Source: Verrucomicrobiota bacterium
GTDB lineage: Bacteria; Verrucomicrobiota; Verrucomicrobiia; Palsa-1439
Assembly (NCBI GenBank): GCA_016871575.1
Contig: VHCW01000009.1
Span: 1 to 64,000, forward strand
DNA length: 64,000 nt
Reading direction: 5' to 3'
Shown in pieces: positions 37,644 to 45,850 of this stretch; position 1 is the stretch's first letter; each line of letters begins with the position of its first letter. The notes beneath the pieces were generated by a model. It had not been told where the DNA came from, ran no database searches, and saw nothing but the letters and a program-made list of their open reading frames with translations. Made by a program: the position numbers and the translations under genes.

Positions 37644-37984
37644 CTGTCTTGTCGTGACGTTCAAGAAGAACTTCGCGAAAGGCGGGGCAACGGTTCCGGT
37701 TGTCCAATCATCGGCAATGGACAAGCTGGTAGCTTGTCCCATGTGGACGCTCGACCAGTGGAAGGACGGCCCGTGGGGCGAGTTCGCCAACGGCACCCGC
37801 ATCGGTCATTGCCGGTTGACGCGCGGCGCGAAGGTGACGACGAGCAAGGTTTGTCTCCGCATCCAATTGTTCCGTGAAAATCTTCCGAAGTCGTATCGGA
37901 ATATCTCGTGGGATGTCGGTCTCGGAAAAGAAGCGGAGATAGAAGTTGTCGTCGTCAAGACGCTCCCCTCCGGTAAAGTCTTGT
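37644..37984 (+). other. Region between glnE and ilvB
   Basis: 341 bp holding one weak reading frame (37654-37995) and the palindrome at 37719-37739. No clear promoter or T-tailed terminator was recognised, although two long genes converge here. Confidence 0.5.
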
Positions 37985-37995
37985 TTACTCGATGA
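37654..37995 (+). CDS. Hypothetical protein (doubtful)
   Basis: A 113-residue frame from GTG 37654, not recognised. Codon choice after nt 37740 looks like the neighbours ('[17 protein letters not shown]', '[19 protein letters not shown]'), so the second part may be real or a gene remnant. The first part spans a palindromic repeat and has no visible domain. The end overlaps the convergent ilvB stop by 11 nt. A shorter gene from the ATG at 37740 is possible. Confidence 0.3.
   Translation: MTFKKNFAKGGATVPVVQSSAMDKLVACPMWTLDQWKDGPWGEFANGTRIGHCRLTRGAKVTTSKVCLRIQLFRENLPKSYRNISWDVGLGKEAEIEVVVVKTLPSGKVLFTR
37719..37739. repeat. Perfect 9-bp palindrome downstream of glnE
   Basis: GGACAAGCT, loop GGT, AGCTTGTCC. 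No T run follows, so it is not a standard terminator. Its size and 3-nt loop resemble the in-gene palindromes at 20396 and 10280. From memory, 'GGACAAGCT...AGCTTGTCC' units are dispersed in PVC genomes. Confidence 0.5.
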
Positions 37996-39757
37996 TGATG
38001 TCCTTGACGGTCTTGCCGGCGGGGATCATCGGTAACACGTGCTCAGTGAAGGGGACGATGACGTCGAGGACGTAGGGTTCCTTGGAAGCGAGCATCCGTT
38101 TCATGGCCGGTTCGAGGTCGCTCTTGCGGGTGACGCGTTCGCCGGGGACGTTGTAGCCTTTGGCGATCTGGACGAAATCGGGATAGAGGATGTGCGGGTT
38201 GCGCGGGTCGCCCAGATAGGTGTTGCCGCGGACGCTCTTGTAGAAACGGTCTTCCCATTGGACAACCATGCCGAGGTGCTGGTTGTTCAGAATCATGGAT
38301 TTGGCAGCGATGCGCTCGATGTGGGCGGTCGCCAGTTCCTGAATGTTCATTTGGAACGAGCCGTCGCCGTCAATGCCGATGACTTGTTTGTTGGGGAAGG
38401 CGACTTTGGCGCCGAGCGCGGCGGGGTAGCCGAAGCCCATCGCGCCGAGGCCGCCGGAGGTGATGAGGGTGCGCGGATGGGTGAAGAGATAATACTGCGC
38501 AGTCCACATCTGGTGCTGGCCGACGCCGGTGGTGATGATGGCGTTGCCGCGGGTGAGTTTGTCGAGCAACTCGATGGCGTACTGCGGCATGATGATTTCG
38601 CTGGTGTCGCCGCCGAGGAATTCGCGGACGTATTGGGAGCGGAGAACTTCGTCGGTGACTTTGTAGCGGAGCGGATATTGGTTCTTCCACTCGGCGATCT
38701 TGGCGTGCCAGGCAGCATGTTTGCCGGGTTTGACGGTTTTCAGGATTTGCTGGAGGGCGTACTTGATGTCGCTCTGGATGGGAAGATGTGCGCGTTTGTT
38801 CTTGTTCAGTTCGCTTTCATCAATGTCAATGTGGACAATGGTGGCGTGTTTGCAGAATTCGCGAACGTTGCCGGTGACGCGGTCGTCAAAGCGCACGCCA
38901 AACGCGAGCAACAGATCGGATTGATCGGCGGCCATGTTGGCATAGACGGTGCCGTGCATGCCGAGCCAGTGGAGCGCGAGCGGATGATCCTGCGGAAACG
39001 CGCCCATGCCCATCAAGGTCGTGGTTACAGGAATCTGCGTCTTGACCGCAAACTCGCGCAACTCGTCGCTGGCATTGGCGCTGATGATGCCGCCGCCGCA
39101 GTAGATGACGGGGCGTTCGCTTTTCTCGACGAGCGCCGCGATGCGCTCGACATCGGCAGCGGCGATGCGTTGAACGGGATCGTAGCCGCGAAGCTGAACT
39201 TGTTCCGGAAAGGCTGCGGCGCACGAGGCTTGCTGAACGTCTTTCGGAATGTCAATGACAACGGGGCCAGGCCGTCCCGTGGTGGCGATGTGGAATGCTT
39301 CCTTGAAGATGCGGGGAAGGTCCTCGACATTCATGACGAGGTAGCTGTGCTTGACCATCGGCAGGGACATGCCGAAGACGTCAATTTCCTGGAAGGCGCT
39401 CTTGCCGATCATGGGGCGGTTGACTTGCCCCGTGATGGCAATGATCGGAACGGAATCCATGTAGGCATCGGCAAGGCCGCTGATGAGGTTTGTGGCGCCG
39501 GGGCCGCTGGTGGTCATACAGACGCCGCATTTGCCGGAGGCGCGGGCGTAGCCGCCGGCGGCGAAGATGCCGCCCTGTTCGTGGCGGGGCAGGACGACGC
39601 GGATGTTTTTGGAGCGCGCCAACGACTGGTGCAATTCGAGGCTGGCCCCGCCGGGATAGGCGAACACGACCTCGACGCCTTCGTTCTCAAGGCTCTTGAT
39701 GACGATATCGGCGCCGCGCATCGGCGCAGCCGGTTTCATGTTTGTCTGTTTGTCCAT
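37985..39757 (-). CDS. ilvB: Acetolactate synthase large (catalytic) subunit
   Basis: A 590-residue ThDP-dependent enzyme that condenses two pyruvates, or pyruvate and 2-oxobutyrate, for valine/leucine/isoleucine synthesis. '[17 protein letters not shown]' and '[16 protein letters not shown]' hold the catalytic Glu region, '[17 protein letters not shown]' and 'FQEIDVFG' follow, and the ThDP motif is '[17 protein letters not shown]' with '[10 protein letters not shown]'. The longer frame to 39796 would run into the tRNA gene. ATG 39757 is the first start clear of it, without a Shine-Dalgarno; ATG 39739 is also possible. The regulatory subunit is 30 kb away. Confidence 0.94.
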   Translation of the reverse strand: MDKQTNMKPAAPMRGADIVIKSLENEGVEVVFAYPGGASLELHQSLARSKNIRVVLPRHEQGGIFAAGGYARASGKCGVCMTTSGPGATNLISGLADAYMDSVPIIAITGQVNRPMIGKSAFQEIDVFGMSLPMVKHSYLVMNVEDLPRIFKEAFHIATTGRPGPVVIDIPKDVQQASCAAAFPEQVQLRGYDPVQRIAAADVERIAALVEKSERPVIYCGGGIISANASDELREFAVKTQIPVTTTLMGMGAFPQDHPLALHWLGMHGTVYANMAADQSDLLLAFGVRFDDRVTGNVREFCKHATIVHIDIDESELNKNKRAHLPIQSDIKYALQQILKTVKPGKHAAWHAKIAEWKNQYPLRYKVTDEVLRSQYVREFLGGDTSEIIMPQYAIELLDKLTRGNAIITTGVGQHQMWTAQYYLFTHPRTLITSGGLGAMGFGYPAALGAKVAFPNKQVIGIDGDGSFQMNIQELATAHIERIAAKSMILNNQHLGMVVQWEDRFYKSVRGNTYLGDPRNPHILYPDFVQIAKGYNVPGERVTRKSDLEPAMKRMLASKEPYVLDVIVPFTEHVLPMIPAGKTVKDIIIE

Positions 39758-39768
39758 AAATGAAAAAT

Positions 39769-39855
39769 TGGTGCCGTCGGAGGGAATCGAACCCACACGG
39801 TATCGCTACCACTGGATTTTGAGTCCAGCGCGTCTGCCAGTTCCGCCACGACGGC
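39769..39855 (-). tRNA. tRNA-Leu (CAA)
   Basis: 87 nt including an encoded 3' CCA. The 7-bp acceptor stem GCCGTCG/CGACGGC is perfect, the anticodon loop CTCAAAA gives anticodon CAA (reads UUG), the T arm reads GTGGGTTCGATTCCCTC, and a long variable arm marks it as class II. It lies 11 nt upstream of the ilvB start on the same strand. Confidence 0.95.
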
Positions 39856-39874
39856 CCGTCGTAATGCGGCGCAC

Positions 39875-39902
39875 AATATAAGCATTCGCGCTTTTCAAGC
39901 AA
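39875..39902 (-). promoter_or_regulatory. Promoter of tRNA-Leu (and probably ilvB)
   Basis: On the minus strand, TTGCTT (39902-39897), 16 bp and TATATT (39880-39875), about 19 bp before the mature tRNA 5' end. No separate promoter can fit between the tRNA and ilvB except inside the tRNA itself. Confidence 0.45.
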
Positions 39903-39957
39903 TGTTATTTTGGCGCGCGAAAAAAAAGCGCCGGTTGGGCTGGTGTTTTTCGGGCGA

Positions 39958-40383
39958 TTACTTCTTTTGTTCCAATACCACCATTTGGCGGTCGCCGGTG
40001 TCGTACATGATCATGCAACGACACGATTCCTTGCCGGTGCGCGCCATGTGAGGCACGCCTTTGGGGAAGCGCATGGTGTCGCCGGCTTTCATCGGGACCC
40101 ATTTGTCGCCGACAAGCTGTTCGCACGAACCGCTGAGCACATGGATGTATTCGGCGGAATTCGGGTGCAGGTGGTACGGGTTCGTCTGGTTCGGCTCGAT
40201 ATGCACGATGCCGACGGTCATCTCGGCTTTCGGGTCCGTTTTGCTGTTCACCAGCCAACGGATCCATCCCCACGAGAACTTCACCACCGCTGCGTTGTCG
40301 TATCGTTGCAGCGTGACGCCTGACGGCGCAGCAATGGCGAGAGTTGCCGAGAGAACAAACAGACACACGGTTCGCGGAATCAT
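39958..40383 (-). CDS. Exported cupin-domain protein
   Basis: A 141-residue protein with an N-terminal signal peptide ('TVCLFVLSATLAIA') and one cupin_2 barrel: 'NPYHLHPNSAEYIHVLSG' supplies His/His/Glu metal ligands, and 'GDTMRFPKGVPHMARTG' the second motif. ATG 40383 was chosen over ATG 40389 because AAGGA is then 7 nt upstream. It follows the DUF1080 gene by about 10 nt. Small exported cupins may bind sugars or act as simple dioxygenases; no substrate can be read. Confidence 0.8.
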   Translation of the reverse strand: MIPRTVCLFVLSATLAIAAPSGVTLQRYDNAAVVKFSWGWIRWLVNSKTDPKAEMTVGIVHIEPNQTNPYHLHPNSAEYIHVLSGSCEQLVGDKWVPMKAGDTMRFPKGVPHMARTGKESCRCMIMYDTGDRQMVVLEQKK

Positions 40384-40393
40384 GGTCATATCC

Positions 40394-41773
40394 TTACTTC
40401 AGGGGTTTGATGGAGAGGTTGCGGAACTCCACAACATCGTTGTGCCCGGCGAAACCAAAGTGTCCTGAGAGACGGTCCTTGCCGGGATGGGGTTTGTTGC
40501 CCATGAACTCGGTAACTTTGCTGAGATCGGCATCGAGAATGACCGTGCCGTTCAACTCGACCTTGATGGTCGGGCCGACGACGGTGACTTCCTGATAGTT
40601 CCATTCGCCGATGGGGCGTTGGTAGCCGCGCGCGGCGGGCACCATGCCGTAGGCCGAGCCGTGCGCCTGGCGCGGGTCAAGCTTGACCGGCTTGCCGGTG
40701 AGTTTGCTTTTGTTCACCTCGTAGTTGTCGTCGAGCACCTGGCATTCGCACATGGCGTCGTACGCCGCGCCGCCCTTGCCGGAATACCGAATGGCGAGGC
40801 CGTTGTTGGCGCCGGGCGGCAGCTTGAATTCCATGCGCACGATGAAATCGGAGAACTCCTCGTTGGTGTAGAGCGTGCCGCCCTTCTTCGCCAGCCATGC
40901 AAGAACGCCGTCCTTCACTTCGCAGGCATCCACTGCCCCGGTCCAGCCGTCGAGGTTTTTGCCGTTGAAGATCGGCTTGAATCCATTGGGGTCCCTGTCG
41001 CGCAGCCGCCGGTTGGCTTCGGTGCCGGGGATCTCGCGGATGAAAATGTTGCGCCAGCGAATCTCGCCGCCGTGTGTCTGGAGTTGGATTGGGCCTTCGG
41101 GCGGAATCGGCGCAATCGGATCGGTCGCCGTGGGCGGCGGTGTTTTGGCTTTCCGTCGGGCGAAATAGTTTTCCATAAGCGCGCCATCAACCACCAGTTT
41201 GTTGTTCCACCAGACCCACGTGCGCGCGCCGCATTGGATGACGCGGACGTGGTTCCATTCGCCGAACGGTTTGTCGGCAAGGACGAGCGGGTCTTTGCCG
41301 GGCGCGCCGGGCGAGTTGTTCCAGAGGCCGCCGGAACCTTTGTCGGCGCCGATCTTCCATTTGCCGCCCGCCTCGGTGTAATCCCAGATTTGGACTTGCG
41401 GACAACCCTTGAGATAAATGCCGCTGTCGGCTTTCGGGACCGTCTTGTAATCAATCAACAACTCGTAGTCTCGGAAGTTCTTGTCGGTGGTCGCGTACAG
41501 CCCCTTGCCGTCGTTGACGAGTTCGCCGTTCTCGACGCGCCAGTGCTGTTTGATGTCTTCGATGCTCGCGGCGCGTTTTTTCTGGAACTCCTCCGTCGGC
41601 AACGCCATCCACTGGCGCGGGTCCTCCGTGGAAGCGCCCCACCAGCCGGCGAGGTCTTTGCCGTTGAATAACGCGGTGAATCCGGACGGCGGTTGGTTGA
41701 GCGCGGCGGTCGCGGCGCTGGTGAGGATCATCCACCCGGTGACAAGGCACGGCAAAACAGGGATTGTCTTCAT
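40394..41773 (-). CDS. Exported protein with two DUF1080 (3-keto-disaccharide hydrolase) domains
   Basis: A 459-residue protein with a signal peptide ('LVTGWMILTSAATAALN'). The DUF1080 start motif occurs twice, 'FTALFNGKDLAGWWG' near residue 33 and 'FKPIFNGKNLDGWTG' near 275, each followed by a concanavalin-like fold ('DYELLIDYKTVPKADSGIYL', 'FIVRMEFKLPPGANNGLAIR'). Some DUF1080 proteins hydrolyse 3-keto-glycosides; many are abundant exported proteins in PVC bacteria. ATG 41773 is preferred because the signal peptide starts there and a promoter ends 8 bp upstream. Confidence 0.85.
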   Translation of the reverse strand: MKTIPVLPCLVTGWMILTSAATAALNQPPSGFTALFNGKDLAGWWGASTEDPRQWMALPTEEFQKKRAASIEDIKQHWRVENGELVNDGKGLYATTDKNFRDYELLIDYKTVPKADSGIYLKGCPQVQIWDYTEAGGKWKIGADKGSGGLWNNSPGAPGKDPLVLADKPFGEWNHVRVIQCGARTWVWWNNKLVVDGALMENYFARRKAKTPPPTATDPIAPIPPEGPIQLQTHGGEIRWRNIFIREIPGTEANRRLRDRDPNGFKPIFNGKNLDGWTGAVDACEVKDGVLAWLAKKGGTLYTNEEFSDFIVRMEFKLPPGANNGLAIRYSGKGGAAYDAMCECQVLDDNYEVNKSKLTGKPVKLDPRQAHGSAYGMVPAARGYQRPIGEWNYQEVTVVGPTIKVELNGTVILDADLSKVTEFMGNKPHPGKDRLSGHFGFAGHNDVVEFRNLSIKPLK

Positions 41774-41781
41774 GGGGATGA

Positions 41782-41810
41782 AGTGTACCCGCTGGTTTTG
41801 CCGGTGACAA
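41782..41810 (-). promoter_or_regulatory. Promoter of the DUF1080-cupin genes
   Basis: On the minus strand, TTGTCA (41810-41805), 17 bp and TACACT (41787-41782), ending 8 bp before the ATG. Confidence 0.55.
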
Positions 41811-41828
41811 GAGCGCGGTGTGTGTGCG

Positions 41829-43490
41829 TTATCGCGGCTGGAGCAGGCGCGAGAAGTCCGGGTGACGCGGATCGAGGCGGGCCGCCTCGGCGAGATGATG
41901 GCGGGCTTTGGCCGTGTTGCCAAGTTGTGCGTGCGCGCTGGCAAGGCAGGCGTGCGCGTTGGCGTGTTGCGGCTTGTGACGGATCGCCTGCCTCAACTGG
42001 ATGACCGACTCGGGGAAACGTTTGGCCAAAAACAGCGCGAGACCGTAATTATAATAAAGCTCACCGTGTCCCGCCAGCAATCGAACGGCCTCCCGGAAAT
42101 GCTCGGTTGCTTCCGCCAGCCTGCCTTGGCGAATCAACGTTTTCCCCAAATTATTGTGTCCTTTGCCATAATTGGGATCCAATTCGATTGTGAGCCTGTA
42201 ATGTTTCAGCGCTTCGTCGTAGCGGCGCTGTTTGTCAAAGTGAACACCCAGGTTGTAGTGCGCCCGCGAGGCCTGTGGATTTCGCGCAAGGGTATCGTTC
42301 CAGAACCGCACTGGATCCTCGAAAACGCTTGCCCGTCTCCAACTCAACGCAGCCAACACGAGAAGGATGACAACCAGCAGGCTGTTGGCAGCCGCGCGCG
42401 GCAGACGCATGATCCCGGCCACCACCAGACTGATGACGCCGATGGTGGCAAGGTATTGAAGATGGTCGGTGACGACCGGCGAACGCCCGATATAGGGGGC
42501 GTCGAAAACGCCCAGCACCGGGAACAGCATTGCCCCACAATACAACATCGCAAACAAGAATGCTTTTCCCGCCCTTGCACGAAACCGCCAGCAAACACCG
42601 AGCAGAAGAATAATCGCCGCTGTTGGTGCCCAGAACCATGGCGTGACGGAAGCGAACCGCCACAACGGATAGACAGCCATCAGGTTGACCGGAAACAGCA
42701 CTTTGCCAACATAGAACCAGAACACGTGCCCGGCAGCGCCGATGCGAAACAATGGCGGGCGGTTTCCCAGGAAGAAAGACCTGGAGCCGATGGACTGCCA
42801 TTCTTGCACCCAGATGGTCAGCAACCCGAATCCAATCGCCAGCAGGAAAAACGGCGCAACCCGCAACAGATCCTTGCGATCAATGCTGTCCTTTCGCCAC
42901 CAGACACAGAGCAGCAACACCACCGGCAAACCGACTCCCGATGTTTTGCTCAACAACGCTGCCGCGAACGACGCGAAAGATGCCCAATACCAGCCTGATT
43001 TGCCGGTGCGATCAAAATGCAGAAACGTCAGCACCGTTAGCGCATAAAAAATCAGTGACAGCGTGTTTTTGCGTTCCGAGATCCAAGCGACCGATTCTGC
43101 GTTGACGGGGTGAATCGAAAAGATCAGCGCGGCCCACCAAGCACCGGGGATTCCCAGCGCGACCAGCGCGCGCCACACCAACAAGACGCCCAATACATGA
43201 AACAAAATGTTGGTCGCGTGATACCCTTTCGGATTCATGCCCCACAACCGCCATTCGATCCAGAACGATGTCCATGTGATGGGATAAAACTCGGAGTCCA
43301 GCGAAAACGACCATAGCTCCCGCAATCCATGAGGTGACTGAATCCGCTGGTTATCCGTCAACAGCAGGTCGTCATCCCAAATAAATCCCGCCTTCAATGC
43401 GGGGAGATAGACCAGCACGGTCACCAGCACCAGCAACGCTGCCCATGCCCACTGTTTTTTCTCCGGGGCATTCACGGCGTTGTCACACAC
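41829..43490 (-). CDS. Polytopic membrane protein with C-terminal TPR repeats (TMTC/GT-C-like)
   Basis: A 553-residue protein. The first 380 residues have about ten hydrophobic helices. 'GFIWDDDLLLTDN' after the first helix is the acidic loop of GT-C glycosyltransferases, and 'SIHPVNAESVAWISERKNTL' is characteristic of the TMTC/O-mannosyltransferase-like branch. The rest holds TPR repeats ('AHYNLGVHFDKQRRYDEALK', 'GHNNLGKTLIRQGRLAEATE', 'NAHACLASAHAQLGNTAKAR'). It probably transfers a lipid-linked sugar to exported proteins. GTG 43490 overlaps the MBL gene by 8 nt; GTG 43475 is an alternative. Confidence 0.8.
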   Translation of the reverse strand: MCDNAVNAPEKKQWAWAALLVLVTVLVYLPALKAGFIWDDDLLLTDNQRIQSPHGLRELWSFSLDSEFYPITWTSFWIEWRLWGMNPKGYHATNILFHVLGVLLVWRALVALGIPGAWWAALIFSIHPVNAESVAWISERKNTLSLIFYALTVLTFLHFDRTGKSGWYWASFASFAAALLSKTSGVGLPVVLLLCVWWRKDSIDRKDLLRVAPFFLLAIGFGLLTIWVQEWQSIGSRSFFLGNRPPLFRIGAAGHVFWFYVGKVLFPVNLMAVYPLWRFASVTPWFWAPTAAIILLLGVCWRFRARAGKAFLFAMLYCGAMLFPVLGVFDAPYIGRSPVVTDHLQYLATIGVISLVVAGIMRLPRAAANSLLVVILLVLAALSWRRASVFEDPVRFWNDTLARNPQASRAHYNLGVHFDKQRRYDEALKHYRLTIELDPNYGKGHNNLGKTLIRQGRLAEATEHFREAVRLLAGHGELYYNYGLALFLAKRFPESVIQLRQAIRHKPQHANAHACLASAHAQLGNTAKARHHLAEAARLDPRHPDFSRLLQPR

Positions 43491-44265
43491 TCAGCGTGGC
43501 AGTCGGTTCAAGCTGGCTGGAGACCGTCACTTGGACGTGGGTCGCGCCTGTTTGGAGGAGTTGAGTTGCCGCGGTTTTGTAGGCCAGTTCGGGCTTGTTG
43601 CAGTCCCGGCTCAGATGGGCGAGAACCAGATGGCGGAGACGGTCGGTCACAATCTCGCCCGCAAACCTGGCGGCGTCCTCATTGCTGAGGTGGCCGTGGC
43701 GGCTGAGGATGCGCTGTTTGGTTGCCCAGGGTCGATGCGGATTGTCCTGGAGCATTTTCACGTCGTGGTTGGATTCGAGCACGAGCGCATCAAGGGCGCG
43801 AAAACGGTCTGCCACCACGCGCGTGGCGTGGCCGAGGTCGGTGGCGAACCCGACGGAGGCGGTGCCGTTGTGGATGACGAAGCCGACCGGGTCCTGCGCA
43901 TCGTGCGGCACGCTAAACGATTCCACCGTGATGTCGCCGACCTGAAAACTCCGGCCGGTTTCAAAGACGCGCCACGCGACGCGCGTTCCGGCGTCGCGCG
44001 CAACAGCCTCGGCGGTGAAGCGGTTGGCGAAAACGGGAATGGCCCGGTGTTTGCAGAGCACCGCCAGCGCGCTGACATGGTCGCTGTGCTCGTGGCTGAG
44101 CAACACGGCATGAATGTTGTCGAGTGATCGCCCGACGGAGGCGAGGCGTTCCGCGATCTGGCGACAGCTCAGCCCCGCGTCCACGAGCAACGCGGTCGTA
44201 TCGGTCGCCACCAGCGCGCAGTTGCCTCCGCTGCCGCTGCCGAGCACTGTAATGTGAATCCCCAC
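43483..44265 (-). CDS. MBL-fold metallohydrolase (YycJ/WalJ-like)
   Basis: A 260-residue metallo-beta-lactamase-fold protein: 'ITVLGSGSGGNCALV' opens the fold, 'LLSHEHSDHVSAL' is the zinc motif HxHxDH, 'GFATDLGHAT' and 'ALVLESNHD' give later ligands, and 'LSRHGHLSNEDAARF' is typical of the YycJ group, thought to be a nuclease in DNA metabolism. GTG 44265 was chosen because 'GIHITVLGSGS' begins there and a promoter ends 7 bp upstream; ATG 44301 lies within that promoter. Co-transcribed with the TPR membrane protein gene. Confidence 0.88.
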   Translation of the reverse strand: MGIHITVLGSGSGGNCALVATDTTALLVDAGLSCRQIAERLASVGRSLDNIHAVLLSHEHSDHVSALAVLCKHRAIPVFANRFTAEAVARDAGTRVAWRVFETGRSFQVGDITVESFSVPHDAQDPVGFVIHNGTASVGFATDLGHATRVVADRFRALDALVLESNHDVKMLQDNPHRPWATKQRILSRHGHLSNEDAARFAGEIVTDRLRHLVLAHLSRDCNKPELAYKTAATQLLQTGATHVQVTVSSQLEPTATLSV

Positions 44266-44272
44266 GGCGCCG

Positions 44273-44301
44273 TTTGTAGCACAAGCGCCGCCGCGACTCA
44301 A
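44273..44301 (-). promoter_or_regulatory. Promoter of the MBL-hydrolase gene
   Basis: On the minus strand, TTGAGT (44301-44296), 17 bp and TACAAA (44278-44273), ending 7 bp before the GTG start. A clear leaderless arrangement with a GTG start. Confidence 0.55.
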
Positions 44302-44322
44302 GCACGAGTTGAATAGTTTATC

Positions 44323-44351
44323 TTTGCGTCGCGACGATGCGCGGGTATATT
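44323..44351 (+). promoter_or_regulatory. Possible promoter of rpoN
   Basis: TTTGCG (44323-44328), 17 bp and TATATT (44346-44351). The -35 is weak. The leader would be about 17 nt and contains AAAGGA before the ATG. Confidence 0.35.
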
Positions 44352-44374
44352 GGGTCGGATTGTAAAGGAAAAGA

Positions 44375-45820
44375 ATGTCTCAAGCCCCCGGATTACAACA
44401 AGTGCAGAGGCTGACGTTGCAGCAGGTGCTCGCGCCGCAACTTCAGCAGAGCCTGCATTTGCTCCAGGTCAACGCCTTGGAACTGGATGCCCTGGTGCAT
44501 GAGGAACTCCAGCAAAACCCCTTGCTGGAAGAGGAACCCAAGGACAAGCCGGAGGTGGACGTGGAGGCGGCGGCCGCGGAACGCGAGCCGCTGCCGGATG
44601 AGAGCGCGAGCGACGATGATTTCAAGCAAGAGTTCGAAGTGCTCTCGAAGCTCGATGATGAATGGCGCGAGTACTTTGCGCAGACCAACTCGTTCCGCGG
44701 TCGTTCCGTGGAACAGGAGGAGCAACACCAGCATTTCTTCGATTCCATCGTCGAGCGCGAATCGCTTTCCCAACACCTGCTCGGGCAAGTGGACGACACC
44801 GACCTGTCTGCCGAGGACCGCAAGGTGGCGGAACTGCTCATTGGCAGTCTCAACGATGATGGTTACCTCCTCACATCGCTGGAGGAACTCGCCGTCAACA
44901 CCGGCCTGCCGATGGAACAATTGGAACGGGTGTTGCACGTCATCCAGACGTTTCACCCGGTCGGCGTCGGCGCCCGCAACCTCCGTGAATGTCTCCTGAT
45001 CCAACTCGAACGGCTTGGAAAATCCGAGTCGCTGGAGGCCGCCGTCGTCAGCCGCCATCTCGACGACCTTGGGCGGAAACGCTACAACGACATCGGCCGG
45101 TCGCTGAACTTGACCATCGAGGATGTCCAGCGGATCGCCAACTTTATCTCCACCCTTGAACCAAAGCCCGGCCGGTTGTTCAGCCCGGAACAAGACCAGT
45201 ACGTTGCTCCCGACGTCATTGTGCAGGAAGTGGACGGCCACTACGTTGTGCTGCTCAACAATGATCAGGTCCCGCGTTTGCGCATCAGCAACACCTACAA
45301 GGAACTGATGGCCGGCGGCGAGCAGACCCGCGAAGCGCGCAGTTACATCCGCGAAAAAATCCGGGCAGGGAAGTTCCTCATCAAGTGCATCCATCAGCGA
45401 CAAGAAACCATTCACAACATTGCCAAGGTCATTGTCGAACATCAGAAGGGATTTCTCGACAACGGTCTTTCACATCTGAAACCGCTGACAATGAATCAGG
45501 TCGCCGAGAAAATTGGCGTCCACGAAACCACCGTCAGCCGCGCCGTGGCCAACAAATACATGCAGACGCCGCACGGGTTGTTCGAGATGAAATTCTTTTT
45601 CACGCCCGGTTTCGAGACGGCCGGCGGCGCGCTCAGCAATGCCAGCGTCAAGGAACAGATCGCCAAGCTCATCGAGCGCGAGAGTCCCACCACGCCGCTT
45701 TCTGACCAGGAAATTGTCGCCATCCTCAAGGAACAGGGCATCCCCATCGCCCGCCGCACCGTGGCCAAGTACCGCAGCGAATTGAACATCCTGCCCAGCA
45801 ACCTTCGCAAGACATTCTGA
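44375..45820 (+). CDS. rpoN: RNA polymerase sigma-54 factor
   Basis: A 481-residue sigma-54. The Gln/Leu-rich region I ('LTLQQVLAPQLQQSLHLLQV') binds enhancer-dependent activators. Then an acidic linker, the core-binding domain ('LIGSLNDDGYLLTSLEEL', 'FHPVGVGARNLRECL'), the helix-turn-helix ('MNQVAEKIGVHETTVSRAVA') and the RpoN box 'ARRTVAKYR' (about residues 459-467), which contacts the -24 element. Full length. No bacterial enhancer-binding protein gene is in the window. An EIIA-type regulator gene is 2 kb downstream, past two convergent aro genes. Confidence 0.96.
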   Translation: MSQAPGLQQVQRLTLQQVLAPQLQQSLHLLQVNALELDALVHEELQQNPLLEEEPKDKPEVDVEAAAAEREPLPDESASDDDFKQEFEVLSKLDDEWREYFAQTNSFRGRSVEQEEQHQHFFDSIVERESLSQHLLGQVDDTDLSAEDRKVAELLIGSLNDDGYLLTSLEELAVNTGLPMEQLERVLHVIQTFHPVGVGARNLRECLLIQLERLGKSESLEAAVVSRHLDDLGRKRYNDIGRSLNLTIEDVQRIANFISTLEPKPGRLFSPEQDQYVAPDVIVQEVDGHYVVLLNNDQVPRLRISNTYKELMAGGEQTREARSYIREKIRAGKFLIKCIHQRQETIHNIAKVIVEHQKGFLDNGLSHLKPLTMNQVAEKIGVHETTVSRAVANKYMQTPHGLFEMKFFFTPGFETAGGALSNASVKEQIAKLIERESPTTPLSDQEIVAILKEQGIPIARRTVAKYRSELNILPSNLRKTF

Positions 45821-45850
45821 AAACCGTCCCTCGCAGGACCGGAAGTGATG

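Noticed and set aside
39758-39796. N-terminal extension of ilvB to 39796
   Set aside because: These codons fall in the 3' part of the tRNA-Leu gene and are not part of the enzyme fold.
39911-39940. A run of eight A (T on the minus strand) after the cupin gene as an intrinsic terminator
   Set aside because: No convincing GC-rich stem precedes the T run on the minus strand.
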